From Mucidula mucida (Eukaryota > Basidiomycota > Agaricomycetes > Agaricales > Physalacriaceae), in the NCBI GenBank assembly GCA_015501055.1, contig JADNYV010000103.1:61468-125467 (forward strand): 64,000 bases of DNA, given 5' to 3'. The position numbers and the translations under genes are program-made. The number at the start of each line of letters is the position of its first letter. The first letter of the stretch is position 1. The notes under the pieces were generated by a model that was not told where the DNA came from, searched no databases, and saw nothing but the letters and a program-made list of their open reading frames with translations. Below, in pieces: positions 51,148 to 61,794 of this stretch.

Positions 51148-53084
51148 TCAGCCCTCCATCATCTCTTCCGGCGGAGCCCCGCCCCCACCCCCACCTCCTC
51201 CCTGCTCCCTATCCTTCCTCACCGCCTGCACGACATCATCCACCCTCAACAGCATCCGCGCCGCCTCAATCGCCGTCTTCAACACCTGAATCTTGACACT
51301 GGCACTCTCATATAACCCATACACTTTCATATCCACCACCTTGCCGGTATCCCCGTCCACGCCCCACGAGTGCTCCCCTGCCGCATGCTTTGCGCGCAGC
51401 TCGGTCAACACTCGGATGGCGTTACCCCCCGCGTTCTGGACGAGCGTGCGGGGAATGACCTCCATGGCATCGGCGACGGCGCGGAACGGCCAGCCCTCGA
51501 CGCCGACGACCGACCGCGCTTTGGCGTGCAGCCCAACGCTGATAGCCATCTCTGTCGCGCCCCCACCCGGCGCGAGAATCGGGTTGTAGACGGCATTGCG
51601 CGCGACAGACATTGCGTCCGCGAGGTTGCGGTCAATCTCGTTGAGGATGTCTTTGGACGGCCCACGTAGGAGGATGGTGCATGCCTTGGGGTTGCTGCAT
51701 TCCGTTAAAAAGGTGAAGTACCTGGGGAATATATTTATAATGAGACGAGAGTAATGGGGAACGACCTACTCGTCTCCAATTTTCTCAACGTTGAAGAGAC
51801 CACAGCGCGTTCCTACGTCTGATTCGCGAAGGTCTTCGGCGCGGTTGACGATGGTGGCACCGACTGCGAGAGCTATACGATTGTTATCCGATTTCCGCAC
51901 GCGCCGAATGGCGCTAATGTTGTGCTTCATGAAAAAGTGCTGTGCAATATCTACATCGCAGTTAGTGGATAATCAAAAAAAGTAGTAGCAAACATACCAG
52001 AAACTCCCTTCTCGGTAATAACCAAGTCGGGCTTGAACTCTATTACTCTATCGCACAGCAGCTTGATCTGCTCCTCCTCTATGCTCTGCGCCCTCTCCCA
52101 GTCGCCCTCCTTTGAAAACTCCATATTAGTCTGACTCTCGCCCTTCTTATACTCCAGCGGGCAATCCAATAATATAATTCTTGGGTTCGCAATACGGCGA
52201 CGCATATTGGGATGGGTGATATCCTTGTTCAGCATGACCCCGTTCAACACACGACTCTGTTCAATCTCACCCCCCGGAACCTTTTCCACGCGTGCATAGC
52301 GCTTGATGTCGACGGTTTTCGTGCCGCCCTCCTCCTGGGCGACGGTGCGCACGGCCTGGAGCGCGAGTTTGCACATGAGATCGGACCAGCGCATGGAAAA
52401 CTTGGTGCCAATGGAGGTTTTGATGAGCGAAAGCATCTCGTCGTCGTTGTTGGTGTCGATAGGGACGGAGATGCGCTTGATGATCTCGAGCGCTTCTTTG
52501 AGCGCCTTGTTGTATGCAGAGATGATCACGACAGGGTGGATGTCTCGTTCGAGCTGGGATAGCGACTGTGCAAGGATTTCACCGGCTGGGGACTATGTCA
52601 GTGCGAGATGAGGATAAGGACTGGATACATACCAAGTATAATAACACTAGTTGTTCCATCGCCGCACTCTTCGTCTTGGGTACGACTGAGCTCAATCATG
52701 TTCTTGGCAGCAGGATGGGCGACATCGATTTCACGTAGAATGGCGTTGCCGTCGTTTGTTAGTCTGCACGGATCGTCAGTGTTGTGTAGGAGATGCCCAA
52801 GACCACAGACAGTATGCCGCCCATGGGATCCAGGATCATTTTGAGCATGGATTTGGGCCCGAGACACGTCCGGATGACATCTGCGACGGTCTATGAGTTT
52901 ATTAGAGTAACTCCCTGGACACAATGCATAAAATCGCACTTTTGCTGCGGTGATATTGGAGATTTGAGCTTTTCGACCTGATTGCCGCTGGGGCGTCGTG
53001 TCTGGCAGCACTCAGTGAGCTGTAGAGCGCGGAAATAGTTGATAGTAGCGTACTCATCACGAACACTGGTGTTTGGCCCGACAT
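51148..53084 (-). CDS. CCT3: CCT3, gamma subunit of the TRiC/CCT chaperonin
   Basis: Cytosolic group II chaperonin subunit folding actin, tubulin and WD40 proteins. ATG at 53084 starts MSGQTPVFVMNTTPQRQSGR, then KAQISNITAAK, TVADVIRTCLGPKSMLKMIL, DPMGGILLTNDGNAILREID and DEECGDGTTSVII (ATP-binding loops). The apical domain includes SRVLNGVMLNKDITHPNMRR and NPRIILLDCPLEYKKGESQT. Later: FLTECSNPKACTILLRGPSK, GGGATEMAISVGLHAKARS, GWPFRAVADAMEVIPRTLVQ and AAGEHSWGVDGDTGKVVDMK. The tail is DDVVQAVRKDREQ, a run of eight Gly, then APPEEMMEG, which fits the gamma subunit. Stop TGA at 51148-51150. About six short introns. It sits between the tyrosinase remnants on the opposite strand. Confidence 0.95.
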
Positions 53085-53120
53085 TCTTTTTTCAGATTTG
53101 GGAGGAGAAAGAGAGCAAGT

Positions 53121-53132
53121 AACCCTAACCCC
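53121..53132. promoter_or_regulatory. Telobox (AACCCTAACCCC) upstream of CCT3
   Basis: About 37 bp upstream of the CCT3 ATG at 53084, reading GGGGTTAGGGTT toward the gene. Same motif as at 9134, 25722 and 55600. Confidence 0.5.
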
Positions 53133-53611
53133 ACGGCCTCACCGCACAACTGGCGGTCGGTGTCACTCCGTACCCCGTCAAATGTGGTGTATATTCAAGC
53201 ACGATTGGACTCATACTACAATCATGATCAGAGGTGTGATACACTGTACGTGCAAGATACTCCTTCCTTTTTTCTTTTTTCTTTCTTCAACTTACAGAAC
53301 TGTCTATATGAACGCATTGGCCGAACCATGGAAGTTGTCATCTTTGGAGCAAAAGGGCAGTGAAAGTCAACGTGCATGTGTATAATACGAATGTTCAGTT
53401 CAACAAGTCATCGCATTAGAACGCTTCATGCCCAGCAAAATCACCTTCCGCACCTCCGGAACGGTCATGTATAATACTATCATAAAAGCGAGGTTCTCCA
53501 TGAAAGGGGAACATGGCACCGGGCAGGTTACTTGACAACATGCAGAAAACAGCCACCTGCAACGACTTTTAACTCAACGGGAGTTCCATAGATCTGTGTA
53601 GTTAATCAACT
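53133..53611. other. Intergenic, nothing recognised
   Basis: CCT3 upstream DNA with a pyrimidine-rich stretch near 53260-53290. No gene seen. Confidence 0.45.
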
Positions 53612-53911
53612 TCACAGAGCTGAAGCGGCCCTAGAATGTCGAGCAATCGCGTGGTTCAGTTGGAGGCTTCGAACGTAGACATGGCGCGCGCCTGCAAAGG
53701 TATCGCAGCAGAGCCAAATCTTTGAATCCTCGGGAACCTCACCCAGGAAGAGTGGGACAGAAAAGCTACACCCGAGCTCGTACTTTTCCAGGTTGTTCCA
53801 ATCCCACCGAGCAGGTTTGGGACTCAGGCGTGTCAAGTCTAGGATGCATAGTGGGCTGTCCGTCTTCGTCTCCAGTCTGGACGAAAGAGTTCGATAGTTC
53901 TGCCTGATCAC
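53612..53911 (-). pseudogene. Tyrosinase lid-domain remnant, opposite strand
   Basis: An open frame of 99 codons. The conserved part is [49 protein letters not shown] and LQLNHAIARHSRAASAL. It matches the tyrosinase lid ([43 protein letters not shown]) but lacks the CANC segment between VNSS and LDNAI. It ends before the region that should hold [15 protein letters not shown]. No copper-binding region lies upstream. It keeps the Tyr of KYELG, unlike the orphan gene at 54185. Confidence 0.7.
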
Positions 53912-54184
53912 CTATTAGAGAAGACTGTGAGTTGGGCCTAACAGAGAGTGTGTTTGCCGGGTTCCCCGGTTTTGAGACAGATAGTACTGCGTCACATGTA
54001 CTTGACTCCTTCTGAATCTCTTACTAGTCTCTCTCCAGTCGACCACCATGATGGAACTCGGGACTGCATACAACCACGGCGACATTGTCCAATACGTCGT
54101 TCTTTGCATTTTACGCCACAAAATACTTAACTCATACTTCTCTTCACAGGCCATCGCTACAAGATTCTCCAGCCCCACACCTCG

Positions 54185-55104
54185 GTGCCTACCGTCAGCC
54201 CGGAATTCTGGAGCATTCTCCATGGTCATCAGCAATCGCAACCACAGGGAAGTTCTATCAAGTGCCGGCATGACGCCACAGCTCACTGTTTGATGGACAC
54301 CAACGCGTCTCCTCCCCAACAGTCTGCTATTATCAACGATCTCAAGAAGAAGTCTGAGGACCACGTCCCGATGTCTTATTCCAAGAACAAGACAGAGTTA
54401 CCCCACTCACTCGCCCAACCCAGAAATAGATACCTCGACTGGAATGTATTCATCGAGTTCGACAGTGGCGAGCTTGGTTGCAATCTGTCCGTTCTCATCT
54501 TTATCGGCGAAGTCCCTGAGGACACGGAGGAGTGGCTTTGCTGCGAGTGCTTTGTCGGCGCGCTCTGCGCCTATATCGATCGCAGTCCAGGCCACGTCGA
54601 ATTGACGCAGGGCCCTGTCCACCTCAACAGCGCCATTATCCAGCACTCTGGCGTGAGGTCGTTGGAGCCGAGCGTTGTTGTGCCATTCCTTGAGCAGACA
54701 TTGCAGTGGCGGGTCATAAAGGTGGGGGGAAAGCCTCACTGTGGCAAACGTTAGTTAACCATGTTTATTAGGCATCGGATGATACTCCCGCCCAGCTGGA
54801 CTCCTTGCAAGGGAATGTCGTTTGCAGGCATATGAGGTATCCATCCGAAGGCATATTCCGTGTTTGCGAAAAGCTTGTTTATTATAACGGTATCACGCAT
54901 GGCCAGCCTGGAGCAGCCAGCCTTGAAAAACCTCAACATGACGAACAATCGATTGTACCACGAGCCAAAAACTGTAACATTCAGCTGTTCTGTAATTATA
55001 TTGAAAAACAGTTTCTGCTCATAGCAAGCTCGCGCTGGCCTGGCGAGCCTTACGCACCTTGTGTAGACATATCAGTAAGCTACCTCAAGGTTTCTGAGAT
55101 TTGA
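54185..55104 (+). CDS. Orphan tyrosinase C-terminal (lid) domain protein without catalytic domain
   Basis: Two exons, 54185-54721 and 54772-55104, join in frame to give 289 residues. The lid is clear: YLDWNVFIEFDSGELGCNLS, VLIFIGEVPEDTEEWLCCEC, FVGALCAYIDRS, PVHLNSAIIQHSGVRSLEPS, VVVPFLEQTLQWRVIK, intron, ASDDTPAQLDSLQGNVVC, then YYNGITHGQPGAASL. The intron lies at the same place as the last intron of the tyrosinase ([18 protein letters not shown]). The N-terminal ~75 residues are unrelated to any copper-binding region. Differences from the tyrosinase: the Tyr of KYELG is replaced (SGELG), the CANC motif is missing, and the C-terminus is about 60 residues longer (to YLKVSEI). Starts at 54293 or 54371 are possible. 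The open frame and intact splice sites suggest a live gene or a young fragment; function unknown. Confidence 0.65.
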
Positions 55105-55650
55105 TTCTCCTTGCCTACAGAGCACGAAACTAGCAACCACGCAAAAGCCTTTGATACTTACCTCGAAATTTGACAAAATAATACGCCAATTGCAAGCGGG
55201 TGGTCGCTTGCTGAATAGACTCACGTTAACTTCAAGAGAGAATGCTGTTTTTTTTTGTGAGGCGACACGCTGGTCAGACGCCATTCAAAGAACCCCGACA
55301 GAGTTTGAGATGACTGGCTTGAGTCCGGGAATATCGAGCAAGAACGTTCAACCAGGACAGCGTACTCGGAAACGAGTGTATCTGGTGAACTTTTAGTGAT
55401 AGTGGAGTCTGAGCGTACCATGACAGCACGTACTCTAGAACAGTCTATTCCGAGAACAATGTCCGTCTCTTGGAATACAGAATCAAGGATACAGAAGTCG
55501 CGTCCGTGAACGAGTTATTTTGGAGTACAAAAGAGAGCGCTGCCGAGCACAAAATATTTATTACACTGAGATTAGATGGTAGCGGGAATCAGAGGAAGAA
55601 ACCCTAACCCTAGGGCATCATCCTTGTTTTTTCCCTACCACGACGCGCGC
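55105..55650. other. Intergenic upstream of MRPS5
   Basis: No gene recognised. Open frames at 55151-55396 carry no domain. The proximal MRPS5 promoter contains a telobox. Confidence 0.45.
55599..55612. promoter_or_regulatory. Telobox (AAACCCTAACCCTA) upstream of MRPS5
   Basis: About 40 bp before the ATG at 55651. Teloboxes are known in promoters of ribosomal and translation genes in several eukaryotes; a role here is inferred. Confidence 0.5.
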
Positions 55651-57396
55651 ATGCTTCGGTTGACGGGACTAGCGCGGCGGTCGGTATTGCTCCGCCTCCC
55701 CGCCAGCCATGCGACACGCAGCGCAATCATAGCGCGACCATTGGTCGTCCCAATTCGTCGGTTATACAGTTCGGACCCACAACCCAGTAAGTGCTCCGTC
55801 TGCTCCGATATTTTGTCTTATTCTCGCTAGACCATGTACGGTGGACACCAGCGCAAAAGACATTTGTCCTTGGCCTGTTGACCAAGATAAATACTGCGCC
55901 GGTGATGGAGGCACTCATGAAACTGGGACCGGAAAAAGCGGGACATTTTATGGAGCTTTTGCAGGAAATCTCAGAGGACGGCGCGCGCGACAGTCTGTCG
56001 ATTGGACGTGTATTGGCATTCCTAAACACAAATGATATCGACTTGAATTCTGTGAAGGAGCAGGACTATGGTACGTGGACTGTCTACTGTCTATTGCCTC
56101 CGCTAATGCTTGTACAGCTGAAGAACTGCGAGAGGACGAGGTGTTACCGTCTTCTGAAAAGATACCGCGTCTGTCGAGGGAAGAGGTCATTGCCCTCGCC
56201 AAGGAGGAGGGGAGTCCGCCAGAAGAGTTGGAAGCGCTCTCTAAACTGACGGACGAAGAACTGGACGCGTTACACGAGGAAGCTCTGCAGTCCATGACGG
56301 AAGAGGTCCCTGAAGAGGAGCCCGCACATGAAATCCCAGGCGGCCCAGCTGGCGAGCACCGATGGCCAAACCTAATGGAGCGCGACCCTCTTATGGATTC
56401 GCGCGACGTTCTCGATATTCCTGCCACAACAGATATGCCATTCCACAACCGCGTCGTCATCCGCAACCACGAGTCCATGTTCCACGAAGCTATGCGACTG
56501 GAAGCCGAGATGGACGAGCAGGCAGATGAAATCGAATTCCAGGGAGAAAACGAAGCTGATAGCGAGTTTGACGACGCGCCAGAACAGCAGGTGCAAGCGG
56601 AACAAGACGAGAGGCTATCTGCAGACGAGGTCGAGGATCTCATGGAGAACAAAGGCGACAATGCGTTTGTATACAAATACGCTAGCCCGTCTGAAGCCAC
56701 TGCCAAAGAGGGCTCCCCAGAAGCAGAAGGCGAAGAAGGAGAGTATGCCCCTCCAGAAGGCGCACAAACCTTTACAGAAACGGACATCACGAGCCCCACC
56801 CCCGACATCTACAATCGTACAGGCATCTCCAAAAACTTCGACCTCAGAGACCCTGACATCCACGTCTACGAGTACTACCGCATGGCCAAGCAGCAAACAG
56901 GCAAAGGCAAAATTGCGCGTGCCCAGATTTTCGTCATCATCGGCAACGGCGACGGTCTCATTGGCTTTGGCAAGGGCACCCACGCAGAGTACATGCGCGC
57001 CAAAGACAAGGCGTACGCCCAAGCCATACGGAACATCGACTACGTAGACCGTTTCGAGGACCGCACCGTCTGGACTACATTGGAGGACAAGTTTGGCTCG
57101 GCCAAGATCATCATCCGCCCCAGGCCGCTAGGTTTTGGGCTCAGGTGCGGGCCGACGCTTCACAAGGTGTTTAGGGCGGCAGGTATCAGTGATATCTCGG
57201 CCAAGATCTGGAAGAGTAGGAATCGCCTGGTCGTCACACAGGGCGCGCTCAGGATGTTGCAGGCGGGACATAACCCGCTCGGCAAAGGGAATGGCGCGGG
57301 GGCCCGGCGAGGAGGTTGGAGAAGGGCAAGCCGCTGCAGAATGCGGAGAGCATGTCCAGGTCGAGGGGTAGATTTATTGTACCTCTGAGAAAGTAG
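55651..57396 (+). CDS. MRPS5: Mitochondrial ribosomal protein uS5m (MRPS5), C-terminal frameshift
   Basis: Small-subunit mitochondrial ribosomal protein. Exons 55651-55786, 55831-56070 and 56118 onward join in frame. The N-terminus is an Arg-rich mitochondrial presequence (MLRLTGLARRSVLLRLPASH). A long acidic middle follows. S5 core: VYEYYRMAKQQTGKGKIARA, QIFVIIGNGDGLIGFGKGTH and RAKDKAYAQAIRNIDYVDRF, then TVWTTLEDKFGSAKIIIRPR, GFGLRCGPTLHKVFRAAGIS and DISAKIWKSRNRLVVTQGAL. Near 57297-57305 the frame is off by one. As written it ends in an Arg/Cys-rich tail at 57388, but the +1 frame gives GPARRLEKGKPLQNAESMSR, then SRGRFIVPLRK and TAG at 57394-57396, the expected S5m ending. One more G in the run of five would restore it. 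Start is supported by the presequence. Confidence 0.9.
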
Positions 57397-58136
57397 ATAC
57401 ATATCTGCTTAACCTCATCTTGGTGTGTGAGAGCCTTAATTAGGATTCAACAGATTCTTCTCCACGATTCTACTTACATTGATTGCGCCACATCACGTGC
57501 CGACTTTGGGGGCTTCTGATGCCTCCTGGAAGGCTCGAGCTTGTGACCGCCAGATTGCCCAAGAAACCTGGTCATAAACATATGTGAGACTGGTTCTAGC
57601 CGAATGCGCCAAGGAGGCTTACTCCGGCGGTAAATTTGACTTTTATGATTTTACATGCAGCTTTTACATCCGAAATTTCTGGCGCAGATTAGCGTTTAAC
57701 CTAGTCTCGTAAACCAGCTTCTACGAGAGAGAAAAAGAGACTGCACGTATCTCTCTATTCCCGCTACCCCTAAGGTAGTGGGTTACTAGGTTGCCTTTAG
57801 TGGCTTCAGTTTCTCCGCCAAAAATCCTCGATCTCTGCCAAACCCATGGCAGGGGTTACTCAAACCTGTCGTCATTCTCGCGTGGCGATGACCAGTCTCG
57901 CCACGTTGTGATTATCAATCTCGCCACGTTTTCCACCTGCACGTTCGACCAATATACTGACCAATCTCGCCGCGCTGTCTTCCCAATCACGCCAGGCTTA
58001 TTCTTTCTGTATTTTTGGCTGCCGCTGTCGGACCTTGGTCATTAGGTAGAGCAGTCTTTGTGTAACGGAGACAATGCAAGTGAGTAACGGTCGACTGGCG
58101 CCAGCTTCAGAGTACTACTACTACTTCGTGTACTCT
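57397..58136. other. Intergenic with a short dispersed repeat
   Basis: No gene. The sequence TCTCGCCACGTT or a near copy occurs three times between about 57893 and 57977. The gene-poor, repeat-bearing region starts here. Confidence 0.45.
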
Positions 58137-58592
58137 CACTTTGCAGGGTGTAAATAAAGGCATTTGCTAAATTGAGGGCTAAACTCATAGCTAAAATACA
58201 GATATGTCATAGACAAAACTTGAAATTTAGCACCTGATTTGGACTGTGAGAAACTCAGAGAGAAAGGAAGTCTTTGTCACCAGATAAAGAAAAAATTTGG
58301 CAACTGAAAAAATAAATGCCCTCTGAGTGCTCACTCATTTTACCCTGAAATAAGCCTAAAATGGCCTAAAATGGCCTAACATGAGGCAAAATGAGCGGGC
58401 ACTCAGAGGGCATTTATTTTTTCAGTTGCCAAATTTTTCCTTTATCTGGTGACAAAGACTTCCTTTCTCTCTGAGTTTCTCACAGTCCAAATCAGGTGCT
58501 AAATTTCAAGTTTTGTCTATGACATATCTGTATTTTAGCTATGAGTTTAGCCCTCAATTTAGCAAATGCCTTTATTTACATCCTGCAAAGTG
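58137..58592. mobile_element. Foldback / MITE-like element with 205-nt inverted arms
   Basis: The left arm (58137-58341) starts CACTTTGCAGGGTGTAAATA. The right arm (58388-58592) ends TTTACATCCTGCAAAGTG. Compared as reverse complements they differ at only about four positions over 205 nt. The 46-bp centre holds two copies of AAAATGGCCT. There is no coding capacity. TCT flanks both ends and could be a 3-bp target duplication. The high arm identity indicates a recent insertion or ongoing gene conversion. Inferred to be a non-autonomous DNA transposon. Confidence 0.8.
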
Positions 58593-59537
58593 TCTGGAAC
58601 TAAGCATCGGCGATCACAACTTGAATTCTGTATATAGGTTGAGGCAGTCTGAAGCAGCGGACTAGATGTCGAGCAAGGTGTTGGTGTGGGTCTTAGCATA
58701 GACAATCTGTACCATGATACATTGTAGTGCTATTAAATGAACAAGATTGCTGCTGATTTAATGCGGGGAACAACGGGGGGTAGCGGGCCTTGCCGTTCAT
58801 TGGTATTACCCATGTTATGTAGAGTTGTAGAGTCTGGAACGTTTTAGTACGGACCATACCACAACAACGTCAATCCTCCCCTGCTCAAAAGAGACTCTCA
58901 AGAATGGCTCATTGTGCTTCTTTACAACAAGTGCTTTATCCCTTCCCTTTGTGCACCGCAGAAGAGACACTGTAGCTACAACTTGATTGATTCAAGGCCA
59001 ACAAGGCCAAGGATCTGTTCTTGATCATGGCTACTATCCTTGATTGGGAAGTAAAAATGTGTTGAGAAGTGAAATCCTGGTAGTATTTGGCTTCCCTATA
59101 TCACAATTGTTGTTGTATTGCACATGGATTTTTCTTATAAGATGCTTTTACACCTAAGGAATGACTGTGTGGAAGTACACACTCACTAGACAAATGAGGA
59201 GCAAAGAGTGAATTTTGAATGCTGAAATTGAGGTGTGATGCGATTTCACTACTCATTCTTGCCCCCGTGTAAATTCACCCTGAACTTGGATGGTCCAGGG
59301 ACTTCTCATACAGGTTATATACTTTGTTTTGGTATATTTTGATAAAAAAAACCACCGGAGAACAACTATACTCAATAACAACACTCATTAAGAACAGGAA
59401 GTGAAATCAACAGTGACAAATTTTTTTTCAACCCCGCGACACCATTGCTTGTGCACGGCACACATAAAGAGTGCCATGGTGCCAACCAAGTGTTGGCATC
59501 AGCAGGCAGGACTGGTCACAGCTCATCATTTCCCCGC
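58593..59537. other. Repeat-region spacer, nothing recognised
   Basis: AT-rich DNA without supported reading frames or an obvious repeat partner in this window. Confidence 0.4.
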
Positions 59538-60287
59538 TTACTATCCGTACCGGTGGTCCAGATAATCACCTAGAAGCGGTTAAAGTGAGGATAAGTCCCA
59601 GAATACAGCATTTCCTGGCCTCAATGATTTGATAATTCAAATTAGATACCTTTTTTCTATCTCTGAGTGAAGCAGTGGAAAAATAGATGGATGGGAGGTG
59701 TATGAAAACCGTGATGTGAGCATCAAAATTCACTGATTAGATCAGTGTTCGGGGTATTTCAGGCGCTGGAGGTTCCCAAAAGCTCTGGGAAAGCTGGAGT
59801 ACATGAATATGCCATGTATGTAGTAGTCTAGCCTGATGTCCAACAATTTAGAGGATTGACAAAGCTATATACCTCGAAATGAGTTGCCAAAGTGTGATGT
59901 AACAGCGTGACACTTCACTTGGTGAATAGTCACGCTCTGAGAGTTGGGAGGCATTGTTAGCTTCGTCTGTGTTTTCTCTGTTGAAGAATAATGTCCATTC
60001 AATGTATTTAGCATGAATCTATGTACCATAGCTTTTTCAAAATTTCTGGGAACCTCCAGCGCCTGAAATACTCTGAACACTGATCTGATCAGTGAATTTT
60101 GATGCTCGCGTCGCGGTTTTCATATATCTCCCATCCATCTATTTTCTCACTGCTTCACTCAGAAATGGAGAAATGGTATTTAAATTGAATCTTTAAATCA
60201 TTGAGGACAGGAAATGCTGTATTCTGGGACTTATCCTCACTTTAACCGCTTCTAGGTGATTATCCGGACCACCGGTACAGATAGTAA
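59538..60287. mobile_element. Second, older inverted-repeat element (about 240-nt arms)
   Basis: The left arm is about 59538-59780 and the right arm about 60046-60287. The outer ends read TTACTATCCGTACCGGTGG and CCACCGGTACAGATAGTAA. Many substitutions and small indels separate the arms, so it is more degraded than the element at 58137. The two elements do not share sequence. The 265-bp centre has a 71-codon minus frame without recognisable content. Inferred to be a MITE or foldback element. Confidence 0.7.
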
Positions 60288-60736
60288 TTGAAGGTCACAA
60301 TCACGGCTGCATTGGCAAAGCTCGTCCTCTGCCTAAAAATACCAAACTTGGTACATTTTATCTATAGCATATAAACTGTCTGATATGCAATTTCTAGGGC
60401 AATACACAAATAATTGAGCTATTACCACCCGTTTCAATAATCAATTTCACTTCCCGATCAAGGATATGTAGTAGGCAGGGCAATACTGTAGTCTTCTTGT
60501 CTTTGCTATTGTTGCAAAAGCACGGTGATGGATTATTGGGAGAGGGATCACGGTCCTGGAAGAGAATCATTATATGCATTGCCTTTGCAGTTAATACAGG
60601 GAGCCATTGTCTAAGGGGATATTGATCCACTTGTGAGATGATGTGATGAGGGTGTTGGATAGGTACAGAGACCGTGCGGGAAGCAGTTGTTGAGTCGGGT
60701 TGTGGAGATTATGGGAGTACGCGTAGCGTAGAGTAA
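60288..60736. other. Repeat-region spacer, nothing recognised
   Basis: No supported gene. Frames of fewer than 130 codons only. Confidence 0.4.
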
Positions 60737-61222
60737 TTATGGTCGGCAGCACGCCAAGAAGTACGGGGCATCGTAAGGGAAATGATTGGTGGAGTCTGCA
60801 TAACGGGAAGGGATGTACTCCTGCGTTGGGCAGAGCAAGTAAGCAAGGATCTCTGTCCAAGTAAGGAGGAAGTCTCGAACCCAGATTCTCCTGCCGCGCT
60901 TGGTGATGGAGAGCGTCATGCAGAAGTCCGTCCGAATGTACGACATGTACATGTAGTGGGAGATGCAATCATTGTTATGGGAGTGCCAGTGGGGAATGCA
61001 CACAAAGTAGAACGTCTGCACGGCCATACGAGGCCGCTTGGCACCCTCGGTTGTACCGGGCTGGGAGATGAGGTTGGTATATTCTGAGAAGGCCACCGTT
61101 GGCTGGTAGCAGCCTGGACATCCTTTGTGCACGTCGAAATGAGCTCGGACTCGTGCGTCAAAGGACAGATTGCCTGTATAAGCAGGACTGTTGGCAGGGT
61201 ATCCGATTAGGTGAAGGGGCAT
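60737..61222 (-). CDS. Uncertain ORF, 161 codons, no family recognised
   Basis: A frame open from ATG at 61222 (MPLHLIGYPANSPAYTGNLS). It contains a CPGC pair (HKGCPGCYQP) and several His/Tyr-rich stretches (IPHWHSHNND, HYMYMSY). It lies in repeat-rich DNA between a foldback element and a retrotransposon, so it may be a transposon fragment or chance frame. No intron-supported extension was found. Confidence 0.25.
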   Translation of the reverse strand: MPLHLIGYPANSPAYTGNLSFDARVRAHFDVHKGCPGCYQPTVAFSEYTNLISQPGTTEGAKRPRMAVQTFYFVCIPHWHSHNNDCISHYMYMSYIRTDFCMTLSITKRGRRIWVRDFLLTWTEILAYLLCPTQEYIPSRYADSTNHFPYDAPYFLACCRP

Positions 61223-61794
61223 GGTGAAAGAAGGGATGAATAAGGGAGATTGAGAGGTGATAGGAAGTTAAAATGAGAATTGTGAGAGGAGATCCTCCTC
61301 TCAGGTATCAGCATGATATTTTGCGCTATTGAATAGCATAAATTGATTCGTGAATCCTTAATCGAGGCCATACTCCACACAAAAGGCAAAGACACGATCA
61401 AGCCTGTATTCCGGATTGTTGCACACAACAATATGCGTGCCCAGCTTCGTCCGAAGAGCCTGGTTATCGGGTCAAAAGTAGAAGAGTCTGAGCTGCCTGA
61501 TATTGACATGGCCTTTGCAAATTGCTCCAGACAGTTCTCGTAACTCAAACGCATCATGGTCCCTTTTCTTGTGAATCACGTATATTGAGACTTATAGATG
61601 TCGGACGACGTGGGGGAACAGGACAATCATATTGGTGAAATAATTGAGCTATTTAAACGAAAACCGACGTGTAACTGAGTGAGATGAGAACGGAAAGTAA
61701 GTAAGTATAATATGGCTAAACGGAGAGAACAGTAAGTAACAATGGAGTCGGATGCTTGGATTGAGTTGTTCTGAGTCTGTAGAATTGTGGCGTC
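61223..61794. other. Flank of the copia element, nothing recognised
   Basis: A minus frame at 61207-61557 (116 codons) has no recognisable domain. Otherwise featureless. Confidence 0.4.

Noticed and set aside
60870..60900. GGGTTCGAGAC on the minus strand resembling a tRNA T-loop
   Set aside because: Surrounding sequence does not fold as a cloverleaf and has no Pol III terminator at the proper place.
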